DNA from: Jiangella mangrovi
Lineage (GTDB): Bacteria > Actinomycetota > Actinomycetes > Jiangellales > Jiangellaceae
Reading direction: 5' to 3'
Assembly (NCBI RefSeq): GCF_014204975.1
Contig: NZ_JACHMM010000001.1
Span: 4,898,001 to 4,962,000, forward strand
DNA length: 64,000 nucleotides
The notes below the pieces were generated by a model, which saw only the letters and a list, made by a program, of their open reading frames with translations, ran no database searches and was not told the origin of the DNA. A program made the position numbers and the translations under genes. How positions within the stretch are numbered: position 1 is the first letter of the stretch; each line of letters begins with the position of its first letter. This document shows positions 27,874 through 37,352 of this stretch, in pieces.

Positions 27874-28087
27874 CGCTCGCGGCTCGGGCCCCGTCGCCGA
27901 GCGCTCGCGGCTCAGGCCCCGTCGCCGAGCGCTCGCGGCTCAGGCCCCGTCGCCGAGCGCTCGCGGCTCAGGCCCTGTCGCCAGGCGCTCGCGGCTCAGG
28001 CCTCGTCGCCGAGCGCTCGCGGCTCAGGCCCCGTCGCCGAGCGCTCGCGGCTCAGACCTCGTCGCCAGGCGCTCGCGGCTCAGGCCT
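27874..28087. repeat. 28-bp tandem repeat, eight copies
   Basis: The core CGCTCGCGGCTC starts at 27874, 27902, 27930, 27958, 27986, 28014, 28042 and 28070, exactly 28 bp apart. Copies differ by a few substitutions (for example CCGAG against CCAGG). The eighth copy contains the recG stop codon at 28080-28082. There are no spacers, so it is not CRISPR. This array fills most of the ~310 nt between the palindrome and recG. Confidence 0.92.
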
Positions 28088-30296
28088 TGTCCAGGTAGTC
28101 GGCCTCCTGCTCGGCCAGGACCGCCCTGACGGCGTCGAGCAGGGCCGGGTGGTCCGTCAGGTCGGGGTCGCCCTCGACGACTGCGGACGCGTCCTCGCGC
28201 GCCTGCTCGATGGTGTCCGCGTCGCGGATCACCCGGAGCAGCTTGAGGCTGGAGCGGTGGCCGGACTGCGACGCGCCGAGGACGTCGCCCTCGCGCCGGT
28301 GCTCGAGGTCGACCTGCGACAGCTCGAACCCGTCGCGGGTGGCGGCGACGGCGTCGAGCCGCTCGCGGGCCGGGGTGCCCGACGGCGCCTCGGTCACCAG
28401 CAGGCACACGCCCGGGATCGAGCCACGGCCGATGCGGCCGCGCAGCTGGTGCAGCTGCGAGACGCCGAACCGGTCGGCGTCGACGATGACCATCATCGAC
28501 GCCGTCGGGACGTCGATGCCGACCTCGATGACGGTGGTCGCGACCAGCACGGGCGTCGTCCCGGCCGCGAACCCGGCCATGGCCGCGTCCTTCGCGTCCG
28601 ACGGCAGCCGGCCGTGCAGCACCTCGAGCCCCACGCCGGCGAGCGGGCCGGTGCGCAGGTACTCCGCCAGCTCGAGGACGGCGGCCGGGCGCCGCTTCTC
28701 CTCGCCGTCCTCGGGCGGCGGCGGCTCCTCCTCGGCCGAGGCGGCCGGCCCGCCCGGGCCGCCGCTGACGCCGTCGTCGCCGATGCGCGGGCAGACGATG
28801 TAGACGCGGTGGCCCTTGTCGACCTCCTCGCGCACGCGCTGCCAGGCGCGGTCGAGGAAGTGCGGCTTCTCGCCGACCGGGACGACGTGCGTGGCGACGT
28901 CGGCGCGGCCGCGGGGAACGTCGGAGAGCGTGGAGATCTCGAGGTCGCCGAAGACCGTCATGGCGACCGTCCGCGGAATGGGCGTCGCCGTCATGACCAG
29001 CACGTGCGGGCGCGTGCCGTCGCGGCTCTTGGCGGCCAGGGCGGCGCGCTGCTCGACGCCGAAGCGGTGCTGCTCGTCGACCACGACCAGGCCGAGGTCG
29101 AAGAACTGCACGTTCTCCTCGAGCAGGGCGTGCGTGCCGACGACGATGCCGGCGTCGCCGACCCCGACGTCGAGCAGCGTGCGTTTGCGCGCCGCCGCGC
29201 CCATGGAGCCGGTGAGCAGCGCCACCTGCGTCCCGATGTCCGAGCCGCCGAGCATGCCGCGCTGCGCCAGGGGGCCGAGCATGGCCGTCAGCGACCGGTA
29301 GTGTTGCTGGGCCAGCACCTCGGTGGGCGCCAGCAGCGCGGCCTGGCCGCCCGCGTCGACGACCGCCAGCATGGCCCGCAGCGCGACGACCGTCTTGCCG
29401 GCGCCGACCTCGCCCTGCAGCAGCCGGTGCATGGGGTGCTCGGTGTCCAGCTCGGCGGCGATCTGCTCGCCCAGCCGCCGCTGGCCCTCGGTCAGCTCGA
29501 ACGGCAGCCGCTCGTCCAGCGCGTCGACCAGCCCGCCGGGCGTGGCCCTGCGCCGCGTGGCCGCCAGCGCCGCCGTCGACACCCGCCGCCGGGCCAGCTC
29601 CGTCTGCAGGACGAACGCCTCCTCGTACCGGAGGCGGCGCTGCGCCGCCCACGCCTTCTCGATGGCGTTCGGCCGGTGCACCGCGTGCAGCGCCTCGGCC
29701 AGGCCGGGCAGGTGCCGCTTCCGGAGGACGCCGGCGGGGATGGGGTCGTCCGGGTCGCCGAGCTGCTGCAGCACGAGGTCGACCGACTTCGCGATCAGCC
29801 ACGACGGCATCTTCACGCTCGCCGGGTAGACCGGGATGATCTCGTCGGCGTACTTCTCGGCCGCCTCGCGGATGTCGGCGGCGTCGTCGGGGAACATCTC
29901 GTACTCGGGGTGGGCGAGCTGGCGCTGCTGGCGGAACGCGCCGACCTTGCCGGCGAACAGGCCGATGCGCCCGGGCCGCAGGTCGCGCTCACGCCAGGCC
30001 TGGTTGAAGAACGTGAGGTTCAGCTCGCCGGTGCCGTCGGTGACGACCGCCTCGAGGAGCGAGCCGCGCCGGTTGCGCATGCTCCGCTTCGAGACCGTCT
30101 TCACCATGGCGACGACGGTGACCAGCTCGTCCTCGCGCAGCGAGCTCAGCTCCGTCAGCTCGCCGCGCTGCACGTAGCGGCGCGGGTAGTGGCGCATGAG
30201 GTCGCCGACGGTGTGCAGGTCCAGCGTGTTCGCCAGCGCCTTGGCGGTCTTGTCGCCGACCACGGCGGCCAGCTTCGTGTCGAATCCGACCATCAC
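28080..30296 (-). CDS. recG: ATP-dependent DNA helicase RecG
   Basis: The ~738-residue branch-migration helicase rescues stalled replication forks and Holliday junctions. It has an N-terminal wedge/OB domain (~55-150), Walker A LQGEVGAGKTVVALRA, the DEQH box (VVVDEQHRFG), TATPIPRT and the late QLRGRIGRG motif. The start is GTG 30296 or ATG 30293; both overlap the stop of the DAK2 gene, so the two are coupled. The stop codon lies within a 28-bp repeat, and the last residues come from repeat sequence. Confidence 0.95.
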   Translation of the reverse strand: MMVGFDTKLAAVVGDKTAKALANTLDLHTVGDLMRHYPRRYVQRGELTELSSLREDELVTVVAMVKTVSKRSMRNRRGSLLEAVVTDGTGELNLTFFNQAWRERDLRPGRIGLFAGKVGAFRQQRQLAHPEYEMFPDDAADIREAAEKYADEIIPVYPASVKMPSWLIAKSVDLVLQQLGDPDDPIPAGVLRKRHLPGLAEALHAVHRPNAIEKAWAAQRRLRYEEAFVLQTELARRRVSTAALAATRRRATPGGLVDALDERLPFELTEGQRRLGEQIAAELDTEHPMHRLLQGEVGAGKTVVALRAMLAVVDAGGQAALLAPTEVLAQQHYRSLTAMLGPLAQRGMLGGSDIGTQVALLTGSMGAAARKRTLLDVGVGDAGIVVGTHALLEENVQFFDLGLVVVDEQHRFGVEQRAALAAKSRDGTRPHVLVMTATPIPRTVAMTVFGDLEISTLSDVPRGRADVATHVVPVGEKPHFLDRAWQRVREEVDKGHRVYIVCPRIGDDGVSGGPGGPAASAEEEPPPPEDGEEKRRPAAVLELAEYLRTGPLAGVGLEVLHGRLPSDAKDAAMAGFAAGTTPVLVATTVIEVGIDVPTASMMVIVDADRFGVSQLHQLRGRIGRGSIPGVCLLVTEAPSGTPARERLDAVAATRDGFELSQVDLEHRREGDVLGASQSGHRSSLKLLRVIRDADTIEQAREDASAVVEGDPDLTDHPALLDAVRAVLAEQEADYLDKA

Positions 30297-31912
30297 TCGA
30301 CTCCGAGCAGTAGCGGGTAGCGGGGCTGTCCACCCCGGTAGACGACGGTGTCGGCCTCGGGGTGCCCGCGGCGGACCGCGCGCGCGACACCGTCGGCGAG
30401 GCCGGGGCCGGCGCCGTCGCCCGTGACGACGGTGACCAGCTCACCCCCTGCGGCGAGCATACGGGCGACCACCTCCGTGGCGACGTCCAGCAGATCCGAG
30501 CCGATGACCGCGAAGTCGCCGTCGACCACGCCGAGCACGTCGCCGGGCTGGCAGACGCCGGCCATGGTGACCGCCTCGCGCGCGGCGATGGTGACGGCGC
30601 CGTGCCGGGTCTGGCCCGCGGCGGCGGTCATGGCGACGACGTCGGCGTCGAAGGCCCGGTGCGGCTCGTGGACGGCGAGCGCGGCCAGGCCCTGCACCTG
30701 GGCGACGGCGGGGATGACGGCGGCCCTCCGGCCGTGGGTGCGCAGCTCCGCGGCGGCGGCCTCGGCGACCGGGACCGCGTCGCGCTCGTTCGGCAGGATG
30801 ACGACGTCGCCGGTGCGGCTGGCGTCGCCGCGGTCGACGGCGGCCAGCATCTCGCCGGTCGACGGCCGGTGCCCGGTGGCGGTGGCGACGACGACGGCGC
30901 CCGCCTCGGCGAACAGCTCGGCCAGCCCGTCGCCGGCCGCGAACGCGACGACGACACGCTGCTGCTCCGCCGGGTGCGGCGCGTGCTGGACGGGGAGGTA
31001 GGTGACGCTGATGCGGTGCGGCCGACCGGCGGCGATGCCCGCCTCGATGGCCGCGCCGGCGTCGTCGGTGTGCACGTGCACGTTCCACTGCTCCCCCGCG
31101 CCGCTGACGACCAGCGAGTCGCCGATCTCGGCGAGGGTCTCCTTGAGCGCGTCGACCTGGGGCCGGGTCGCGTCGAGGAGGTACATGACCTCGTAGGCGG
31201 GGGCGTTCTGGTCCTGTTCGTGGGGTGGGGGCAGGGCCGGCGCGGGGACGGTGTGGGTGCCGACGGTGCGCGGCCTCGGCAGCGGACGCCGTCCCGTGAG
31301 CACGGTGTCGAACGCGTCCAGCAGCACCGTCAGCCCCCGCCCGCCCGCATCGACGACCCCGGCGTCGGCGAGGACGTCGAGCTGTTCGGGCGTGTGGTCG
31401 AGCGCGTCGTGGGCGGCGGCGGCCGCGGCGAGGGCGACGGCGGGCAGGCTGGGGTCGGGTCCGGTGGCGCGGGCGGTCGCCGCCTGGGCGGCGGCGCGGG
31501 CGACGCTGAGAATCGTGCCCTCGACGGGGTCCGCGACGGCCCGGTGCGCCTCGTCGGCCGCCCGGGTGAGACCTTCGGCGAGCGCTCGTCCGTCGGCGAG
31601 ACTGGTTCCGGGCCGGCTCAGCACGTCGGCAACACCCCGGAGCATCTGCGCGACGATGATGCCGGAGTTCCCGCGGGCCCCGATGAGGGCGCCTCGCGCC
31701 ATCGCCTCCGCCGTCGCGGCGAGGGTCGGCTCGGCCTGCTCGGCCGCTTCGCGGGCGGCCTCGAAGGTGAGATACAGATTGGTCCCGGTGTCGCCGTCGG
31801 GCACCGGGTACACGTTCAGCGCATCGATCTCCTCGCGTGCCGCCGCGAGCGCATCGAGGCCCGCGGCGCACCAGCGCAGAACGATCTCAGCGTCGGGGAC
31901 CGGTGGCACCAC
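30293..31912 (-). CDS. DAK2-domain protein (FakA/YloV-like kinase)
   Basis: The 539-residue protein has an N-terminal DAK2 domain with the nucleotide/Mg2+ motif [20 protein letters not shown] and [16 protein letters not shown], a central linker, and a C-terminal DegV/FakA-like region. Family members phosphorylate fatty acids with a separate FakB protein, or are of unknown role; no fakB is visible here. The order rpmB (divergent)-DAK2-recG is conserved in actinomycetes. The ATG lies 45 nt before the rpmB promoter region. Confidence 0.87.
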   Translation of the reverse strand: MVPPVPDAEIVLRWCAAGLDALAAAREEIDALNVYPVPDGDTGTNLYLTFEAAREAAEQAEPTLAATAEAMARGALIGARGNSGIIVAQMLRGVADVLSRPGTSLADGRALAEGLTRAADEAHRAVADPVEGTILSVARAAAQAATARATGPDPSLPAVALAAAAAAHDALDHTPEQLDVLADAGVVDAGGRGLTVLLDAFDTVLTGRRPLPRPRTVGTHTVPAPALPPPHEQDQNAPAYEVMYLLDATRPQVDALKETLAEIGDSLVVSGAGEQWNVHVHTDDAGAAIEAGIAAGRPHRISVTYLPVQHAPHPAEQQRVVVAFAAGDGLAELFAEAGAVVVATATGHRPSTGEMLAAVDRGDASRTGDVVILPNERDAVPVAEAAAAELRTHGRRAAVIPAVAQVQGLAALAVHEPHRAFDADVVAMTAAAGQTRHGAVTIAAREAVTMAGVCQPGDVLGVVDGDFAVIGSDLLDVATEVVARMLAAGGELVTVVTGDGAGPGLADGVARAVRRGHPEADTVVYRGGQPRYPLLLGVE

Positions 31913-31933
31913 GCGAGACTACCCCGCGTCGGT

Positions 31934-31963
31934 TTGTTTCTTGGCGCACCGGACCGGTACCCT
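31934..31963 (+). promoter_or_regulatory. Probable rpmB promoter
   Basis: TTGTTT at 31934-31939 and TACCCT at 31958-31963 are separated by 18 nt and fit a housekeeping sigma promoter. The expected start near 31970 would give a 5' leader of about 70 nt before rpmB. It is divergent from the DAK2 gene. Confidence 0.5.
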
Positions 31964-32041
31964 GATGCGGTTGTTCGGATCGGGTTTCCGGTGCGGGCAC
32001 ACCACATGTCGTCTTCCCAATCCGTCTCAGTAGGAGTCTCC

Positions 32042-32230
32042 GTGGCTGCCACCTGCGATGTCTGCGGCAAGGGCCCGGGCTTCGGCAACTCGATCTCGCA
32101 CTCGCACCGCCGGACCCCGCGTCGCTGGAACCCGAACATCCAGACCGTTCGTACGGTCGTCGGGGGCACCCCGAAGCGGCTGAACGTCTGCACCTCGTGC
32201 CTCAAGGCCGGCAAGGTCGCCCGCCGCTGA
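32042..32230 (+). CDS. rpmB: 50S ribosomal protein L28
   Basis: The 62-residue ribosomal protein contains the L28 pattern [20 protein letters not shown] and [10 protein letters not shown]. Two CxxC pairs (CDVC and CTSC) mark the zinc-binding form, in contrast to the cysteine-free L32 in this window. GTG 32042 follows a GGAG site seven nt upstream. A hairpin terminator follows the gene. Confidence 0.95.
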   Translation: MAATCDVCGKGPGFGNSISHSHRRTPRRWNPNIQTVRTVVGGTPKRLNVCTSCLKAGKVARR

Positions 32231-32254
32231 CCTTCCGCCGCACCTGAACGACCC

Positions 32255-32282
32255 TGAGACGTCCCCTTGGTGGGGCGTCTCA
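32255..32282 (+). terminator. rpmB terminator hairpin
   Basis: TGAGACG-T-CCCC pairs with GGGG-CGTCTCA around a short loop, with one bulged base, 25 nt after the rpmB stop. It is followed by a modestly T-rich stretch. Confidence 0.7.
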
Positions 32283-32955
32283 TTGTCGTTTCCGGGTTCT
32301 TCCGGTTGTGCCGGGCGGCCGTTGGCTGGGTTTGCCCAGTTGACCGGCCCCCAGACCCACTGCGCTCTCTTTGCGCCGGCCGCTGGCGGTCCCGCTGGGG
32401 TATGGCGACCGGCCCCGCCGACATCCAGCCCCGCCGGCCTCGAAATGACCACGTTAAGCAGGCCTACTCCCGCTCCACCAGGCATGCATGCCCCGTGAAG
32501 CAGGAGAACACCTCGGGAAGGACGCCCGGCAACCGCTTACCAGGCCCGGCAGCGGGGCCATCACCACGATCACCCAACCCCCACCACGCTGAACGTGATC
32601 AATCCGAGCACCCGACCCGTGATCATCAACCTTTTGTGCTGTCCTGACGACGCAAAAGGTTGATGATCACGGGCATCAACAGCAAGCGGCCGGCGGAAGT
32701 GGACCACAACGAGACCAACTGCCGAACACCCCAGCGGAACCGTCAGCGGCCAACGCAAAGAGAGAACAGCAGCACTGAGGGCCGGGGCCCTTGGGGGGAG
32801 GGGGCCCTGGTGCTGTGGAGAGCGAGGGCGCGGGCGGCCGGGTCAAGCGGTCCTCTTCGCGCGAAGCGCCACTCGGTCCGCTTGAGGCGGCCGCCCGCGC
32901 CCTCGACAATGGAGACAGCAGGGCCCGACCCACGTCAGGACCCCACCGCAGAACC
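32283..32955. repeat. Gene-free 0.67-kb block of nested inverted repeats
   Basis: No gene is convincing here. The outer arms 32365-32401 and 32728-32764 are inverted copies matching at 33 of 37 positions. Nested inside is a perfect 21-bp palindrome (32616-32636 and 32653-32673) with a 16-nt loop. Beyond it, 32823-32850 and 32878-32905 pair at 26 of 28 positions, just after the thiL stop, and may serve as the thiL terminator. The base composition appears less GC-rich than the flanks. It could be a decayed mobile element, but no terminal repeat or transposase is seen. Confidence 0.7.
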
Positions 32956-33909
32956 TCACGACCCGGCGAAGTGGTCATGCCCCCCGGCCGACCCATACGA
33001 CGCACCATCGACCGTCACCCCCGGCTCACCGGACGACACGACCCCGATCACCGTCCACCGCTCGGGCAGCGACACCTCCGCCGGGAAGCACGCCACCAGC
33101 GCGTTGTCGTCACCACCGGTCAGCACCCAGGAGAGCGGATCGGCCCCGAGCGCCGACGCGACCTCCTTCAACTGCGGCGCCACCGTCACCGCCGACGCCG
33201 ACACGTCGATCACCACCCCGCTGGCGACCGCCACGTGCCCCAGATCCCCCAACAGCCCGTCCGACACGTCGCACATCGCCGTCGCTCCCAACGACGCAGC
33301 CTCGACCCCCGCCCCGTACGGGACCGCGGGCCGCCGGTGCGCCTCGACGACGGCGCGAGGGGTGCGGAAGCCGCGACTCAGCACCTGGTAGCCGGCCTCC
33401 GCCCAGCCCAGCCGCCCGCACACTGCGACGACGTCGCCGGGCCGCGCCCCCGACCGCGTCACCGCAGGACCACCGTCCAACGACCCCAAAGCGGTCACCG
33501 ACACCACCACCAGGGGTGAGCGGACCACGTCGCCGCCCACCACCGACGCTCCCACCAGCGCGGCCTCGTCGCCCAGACCGGAAGCCAGTCCCAGCGCCCA
33601 CGACACCGGGAGGTCGGCCGGCACCCCCAGCCCCACCACCAGCGACGTCGGGCGGGCGCCCATCGCCTCGATGTCGGAGAGGTTCTGGGCGGCCGCCTTG
33701 TGACCGATGTCGACGGCGTCGGACCAGTCGCGGCGGAAGTGCCGGTTCTCGACCAGCAGGTCGGTGGTGACGACGACACGGCCGTCCGGCGCGGCGACCA
33801 CGGCGGAGTCGTCGCCGGGACCGAGCAGGACGTCCGGGCCCTGCGGCAGCCGTGCGGTGACGGCACCGATGAGGCCGAACTCTCCCAACTCGCCAACGCT
33901 GTCGGGCAT
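32956..33909 (-). CDS. thiL: Thiamine-monophosphate kinase
   Basis: The 317-residue enzyme phosphorylates thiamine monophosphate to the active cofactor thiamine diphosphate. It has GELGEFGLIGAVTARLP at the start, the metal/ATP motif LLGPGDDSAVV, VVTTDLLVENRHFRRDW, and CDVSDGLLGDLGH, all standard ThiL features. It is divergent from the Lrp-like gene, and the position next to rpmB/recG matches other actinomycetes. Confidence 0.95.
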   Translation of the reverse strand: MPDSVGELGEFGLIGAVTARLPQGPDVLLGPGDDSAVVAAPDGRVVVTTDLLVENRHFRRDWSDAVDIGHKAAAQNLSDIEAMGARPTSLVVGLGVPADLPVSWALGLASGLGDEAALVGASVVGGDVVRSPLVVVSVTALGSLDGGPAVTRSGARPGDVVAVCGRLGWAEAGYQVLSRGFRTPRAVVEAHRRPAVPYGAGVEAASLGATAMCDVSDGLLGDLGHVAVASGVVIDVSASAVTVAPQLKEVASALGADPLSWVLTGGDDNALVACFPAEVSLPERWTVIGVVSSGEPGVTVDGASYGSAGGHDHFAGS

Positions 33910-33992
33910 TCTCTGCGCTCCCTCTTCTCCCGCACGTTTCCTCGACCAGGTAGGTTGACCGTTCGCACACTTACGCGTGGGAGGACAAACCC

Positions 33993-34229
33993 GTGGTCGT
34001 ACAGGCTTACATCCTCATCCAGACCGAGGTGGGCAAGGCCGCCGAGGTGGCCCGCAAGATCGCCGAGATCGACGGTGTCACACTCGCCGAGGACGTCACC
34101 GGCCCGTACGACGTCATCGTGCGCGCCGAGGCCGGCAACGTCGACGACCTGGGGAAGCTCGTGGTCGCGAAGGTGCAGACGGTCGACGGCATCACCCGCA
34201 CCCTCACGTGCCCCGTCGTCCACATCTGA
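33993..34229 (+). CDS. Lrp/AsnC ligand-binding (RAM) domain protein
   Basis: The 78-residue product is only the C-terminal effector domain of Lrp/AsnC regulators (VQAYILIQTEVGKAAEVARKI, then VTGPYDVIVRAEAGNVDDLG) and has no DNA-binding domain. Such stand-alone RAM proteins are common in actinomycetes; they may oligomerise and bind amino acids or partner with full-length Lrp proteins. GTG 33993 has GGGAGG eight nt upstream. The next gene overlaps it by 22 nt. Confidence 0.88.
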   Translation: MVVQAYILIQTEVGKAAEVARKIAEIDGVTLAEDVTGPYDVIVRAEAGNVDDLGKLVVAKVQTVDGITRTLTCPVVHI

Positions 34230-34687
34230 CCCTCCGAGCCCTCCTGCTCACGACGGTCGCGACGGGGTCGGCGGCGCTGGCCGGCTGCGGGTACGGCGCC
34301 GTCGAGGTGACGCCGCACGAGCCCGAGCCCGGCAGCGCCGACGTGTGCGCGGCGCTGCAGGACGCCCTGCCCGACACCGTCGACGACGCCGTCCGCCGCG
34401 ACGTCGACCCGTCCTCGGAGTACGTCGCCGCCTGGGGGCAGCCGGCCATCGTGCTGCGCTGCGGCGTCCCGATGCCGGCGTCGTACCGCCCTGACTCCCA
34501 GCTGTTCGAGATCGACGGCGTCGGCTGGCTGCCCGACGAGGGCGACGGCGGCACCTTCTTCACCTCCGCCGACCGCGAGATCCTGGTCGAGGTCGCCGTC
34601 CCCGACGACTACGCCCCCGAGGCGAACGTGCTGGCCGACCTCGCGCCGGCCATCCTCGACACCGTCCCGGAGCGGGAGCTGCAGTAA
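34208..34687 (+). CDS. DUF3515 lipoprotein
   Basis: The 159-residue product has a signal sequence ending in the lipobox LAGC followed by GYGAVEVTPHEP and a DUF3515 domain (DVCAALQDALPDTV, AAWGQPAIVLRCGVP). GTG 34208 is chosen because it supplies the whole signal peptide, at the cost of a 22-nt overlap with the Lrp-like gene. DUF3515 genes lie next to ddl in many actinomycetes, and their role is unknown. It is likely membrane-anchored outside the cell. Confidence 0.85.
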   Translation: MPRRPHLTLRALLLTTVATGSAALAGCGYGAVEVTPHEPEPGSADVCAALQDALPDTVDDAVRRDVDPSSEYVAAWGQPAIVLRCGVPMPASYRPDSQLFEIDGVGWLPDEGDGGTFFTSADREILVEVAVPDDYAPEANVLADLAPAILDTVPERELQ

Positions 34688-34696
34688 CGTCGAACG

Positions 34697-35209
34697 GTGC
34701 CTGAGCCCACGAGCCTCACGACCGACCGCCTGATCCTCCGCCCCATCGAGCCGCGCGACGCCGACGCGTGGGCCACCATGAACGCCGACCCGGCCGTCAT
34801 GGAGCACTTCACCACCGGACCCCTGGACCGTGCCGCCGCCGACCGCATGCTCGCCAGGATGCGCGAGCAGCACCTGAGTGAGGGGTTCGGGCTGGCGGCC
34901 GTCGAGCGGACGTCCGACGGCGTGTTCCTCGGTTTCACCGGCATCCACCGGCACCCTTGGTTTCCCGGCGAGGTCGAGATCGGCTGGCGGCTGGCCCGGC
35001 ACGCGTGGGGCCACGGCTACGCCACCGAGGCCGCGACGGCGTGGATGGCGCACGCCTTCCGCGAGCTCGGCCTGCCCCGGCTCATCTCCATCACCGTGCC
35101 CGCGAACCAGAGGTCGATCGCCGTCATGCGCCGGCTCGGTTTCACGCTCTGGCAGGAGACGACGCACGACGGCCTCGACCTCGTCGTGTACGCGCGCGAC
35201 AACGACTAG
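34697..35209 (+). CDS. GNAT-family N-acetyltransferase (RimJ/RimL type)
   Basis: The 170-residue enzyme starts with LTTDRLILRPIEPRDADAW and has the acetyl-CoA loop RHAWGHGYATEAATAW and PANQRSIAVMRRLGF, typical of RimJ/RimL-like acetyltransferases. The substrate is unknown. GTG 34697 is preceded by TAACGT with six nt between, so a leaderless transcript is possible even though the DUF3515 gene ends only 10 nt before. The stop shares the palindrome CTAG with the convergent ddl stop (35206-35209). Confidence 0.87.
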   Translation: MPEPTSLTTDRLILRPIEPRDADAWATMNADPAVMEHFTTGPLDRAAADRMLARMREQHLSEGFGLAAVERTSDGVFLGFTGIHRHPWFPGEVEIGWRLARHAWGHGYATEAATAWMAHAFRELGLPRLISITVPANQRSIAVMRRLGFTLWQETTHDGLDLVVYARDND

Positions 35210-36336
35210 CGCAGCCCCGTCGGCCGCCGCAGCGCGGTGTCGACGAGGCGGTCCACCAGCGACGGGTAGTCGATGCCGGTCTTCGCCCACAGCTGCGGGA
35301 ACATCGACGTCGGCGTGAAGCCCGGCATCGTGTTCAGCTCGTTGACCAGCAGCGACCCGTCCTCGCGCAGGAAGAAGTCGACCCGGGCGAGGCTCTCGCA
35401 GGACAGCGCCTGGAACGCGTCGACGGACATCCGGCGCACCCGCTCGGCGACGTCGGCGGGCAGGTCGGCGGGGATGTCGAGTCCGACGTCGTCGCCGGGC
35501 AGGTACTTGGCCTGGAAGTCGTACATCTCGTGCGCGGAGCCGAGGCGGATCTCGCCGACAACGCTGGCCTCGGGCTCGCCGCCGGCCGGGCCCTCGAGCA
35601 CGCCGCACTCGACCTCGCGGCCGACGACGGCCTCTTCGATCAGCACCTTGGGGTCGTGCTCGCGGGCGGCCAGGACGGCGGCCTCGAGCTCCTCGGCCGA
35701 ACGGACCTTGCTGACGCCCATGCTCGATCCCGCCCGCGCCGGCTTGACGAAGACGGGGTACCCGAACTGCTCCTCGACCTCGGCGACGACGCGGTCGCGC
35801 TGCGGCTCCCAGGCCGACGGGCGCACCAGGACGTGCCGGGTGACGGGCAGCCCGGCGCCGGCCAGCAGCAGCTTCATGACGTGCTTGTCCATGCCGACGG
35901 CCGAGGCCAGCACGCCGGAGCCGACGTAGCGGACGTCGGCCAGCTCGAGCAGCCCCTGGATGGTGCCGTCCTCGCCGTACGGGCCGTGCAGCAGCGGGAA
36001 CACGACGTCGACCTCGCCGAGGGCGCGCGGGACCTGGCCCGGCGACTGGACCGCCAGCTCACCCCGTCCGGGCAGCACCACGGTGCCGCCGGCGTCGTCG
36101 ACCTGCGGCATGCGCCCGCCGGTGCCGATGGCCAGCGACCCGGGATCGCCGCCGGTCAGCACCCAGCGGCCGGAGGTGGTGATGCCGATGGGGAGCACCT
36201 CGTAGCGGCGCGGGTCGAGGGCGGCGAGCACTCCCCCGGCCGTGACGCACGAGATCTCGTGCTCGGAACTGCGGCCCCCGTAGACGACGGCGACCCTGAT
36301 GCGGCGGTCCTGCGTGGCGTTCATCGCGCCGACCAT
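35206..36336 (-). CDS. ddl: D-alanine--D-alanine ligase
   Basis: The ~376-residue ATP-grasp ligase joins two D-alanines for peptidoglycan. It has VAVVYGGRSSEHEISCVTAGG, LLHGPYGEDGTIQG, FVKPARAGSSMGVSKV and LLVNELNTMPGFTPTSMFP, with the R and N ligands of the active site present. ATG 36336 has a GAGGAC site seven nt upstream; ATG 36324, four codons later, is an alternative. It lies nine nt after gpsA on the same strand, in a plsC-gpsA-ddl operon. Confidence 0.96.
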   Translation of the reverse strand: MVGAMNATQDRRIRVAVVYGGRSSEHEISCVTAGGVLAALDPRRYEVLPIGITTSGRWVLTGGDPGSLAIGTGGRMPQVDDAGGTVVLPGRGELAVQSPGQVPRALGEVDVVFPLLHGPYGEDGTIQGLLELADVRYVGSGVLASAVGMDKHVMKLLLAGAGLPVTRHVLVRPSAWEPQRDRVVAEVEEQFGYPVFVKPARAGSSMGVSKVRSAEELEAAVLAAREHDPKVLIEEAVVGREVECGVLEGPAGGEPEASVVGEIRLGSAHEMYDFQAKYLPGDDVGLDIPADLPADVAERVRRMSVDAFQALSCESLARVDFFLREDGSLLVNELNTMPGFTPTSMFPQLWAKTGIDYPSLVDRLVDTALRRPTGLR

Positions 36337-36344
36337 ACCCGTCC

Positions 36345-37352
36345 TCAGTGCCCGTGACGCTCGGGCTTGGCCGATCGGGACAGCAGCGACCCCAGCATGG
36401 CGGCCGGCGTCAGTTCGCCGCGGACCACTCCGGTGACGTGCTCGACGATCGGCATGTCGACGCCGTGGCGGCCGGCGAGGTCGAGGATCGACTCGCAGGA
36501 CTTGACCCCCTCGGCGACCTGCCGGGTGCCGGCGACGATCTCGGCGACCGTCATGCCGCGGCCCAGCTTCTCGCCGAACGAGCGGTTGCGCGACAGCGGC
36601 GACATGCAGGTCGCGACGAGGTCGCCGAGCCCGGCCAGCCCCGAGAACGTGTACGCGTCGGCGCCCAGCGCGGCCCCGAGCCGGGCGGTCTCGGCCAGCC
36701 CGCGGGTGATGACGCTGGCGCGGGCGTTGTCGCCGAACCCGAGCCCGACGGCGATGCCGACGCCGAGCGCGATGACGTTCTTGACGGCGCCGCCGAGCTC
36801 CGCGCCGACGAGGTCGTGGTTGGTGTACGGGCGGAAGTGCGGCGAGTGGCAGGCCCTCTGGATCTGCTGGGCCAGCTCTTCGGACTCCGCGGCGACGACG
36901 CTGGCGGCCGGCTGGCGCTGGGCGATCTCGCCGGCGAGGTTCGGCCCGGACACCGCTGCGATGCGCTTCGGGCCGGCGTCGGTGACGTCGTCGATGACCT
37001 CGCTCATCCGCTTCGCGGTGCCGAGCTCGACCCCCTTCATCAGGCTGACGAGGGCCGACGACGGCGGCAGCACCGGCGCCCACTCGGCGAGGTTGGCACG
37101 CAGCGACTGCGACGGCACGGCCAGCACGACGAGGTCGGCGCGGTGGGCGGCCTCGGCGGGATCGTGGGTGGCCCGGATGACCGGCGGCAGCTCGACGCCG
37201 GGCAGGTAGTCGGGGTTGACGTGGGTGTCGTTGATGGCCTCGCACAGCTCGGGCCGGCGGCCCCACATGGTCACGTCCGCGCCCGCGTCGGCGAGGACCA
37301 GGGCGAACGCCGTCCCCCACGAGCCCGCCCCGAAGACGGTGGCGCGGGTCAC
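36345..37352 (-). CDS. gpsA: NAD(P)-dependent glycerol-3-phosphate dehydrogenase
   Basis: The 335-residue enzyme reduces dihydroxyacetone phosphate to glycerol-3-phosphate for phospholipids. It has the dinucleotide motif TVFGAGSWGTAFA at the N-terminus, VSGPNLAGEIA, and the catalytic lysine region LGGAVKNVIALGVGI. GTG 37352 overlaps the plsC stop by four nt, so the product of this gene and the acyltransferase are coupled; together they feed phosphatidic acid synthesis. Confidence 0.96.
   Translation of the reverse strand: MTRATVFGAGSWGTAFALVLADAGADVTMWGRRPELCEAINDTHVNPDYLPGVELPPVIRATHDPAEAAHRADLVVLAVPSQSLRANLAEWAPVLPPSSALVSLMKGVELGTAKRMSEVIDDVTDAGPKRIAAVSGPNLAGEIAQRQPAASVVAAESEELAQQIQRACHSPHFRPYTNHDLVGAELGGAVKNVIALGVGIAVGLGFGDNARASVITRGLAETARLGAALGADAYTFSGLAGLGDLVATCMSPLSRNRSFGEKLGRGMTVAEIVAGTRQVAEGVKSCESILDLAGRHGVDMPIVEHVTGVVRGELTPAAMLGSLLSRSAKPERHGH

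Noticed and set aside
27874-28087. CRISPR array
   Set aside because: The 28-bp units are directly adjacent, without unique spacers, and no cas gene is present.
33993-34229. Full Lrp/AsnC transcription factor
   Set aside because: The frame contains only the ligand-binding domain, and no HTH is found upstream in any frame.
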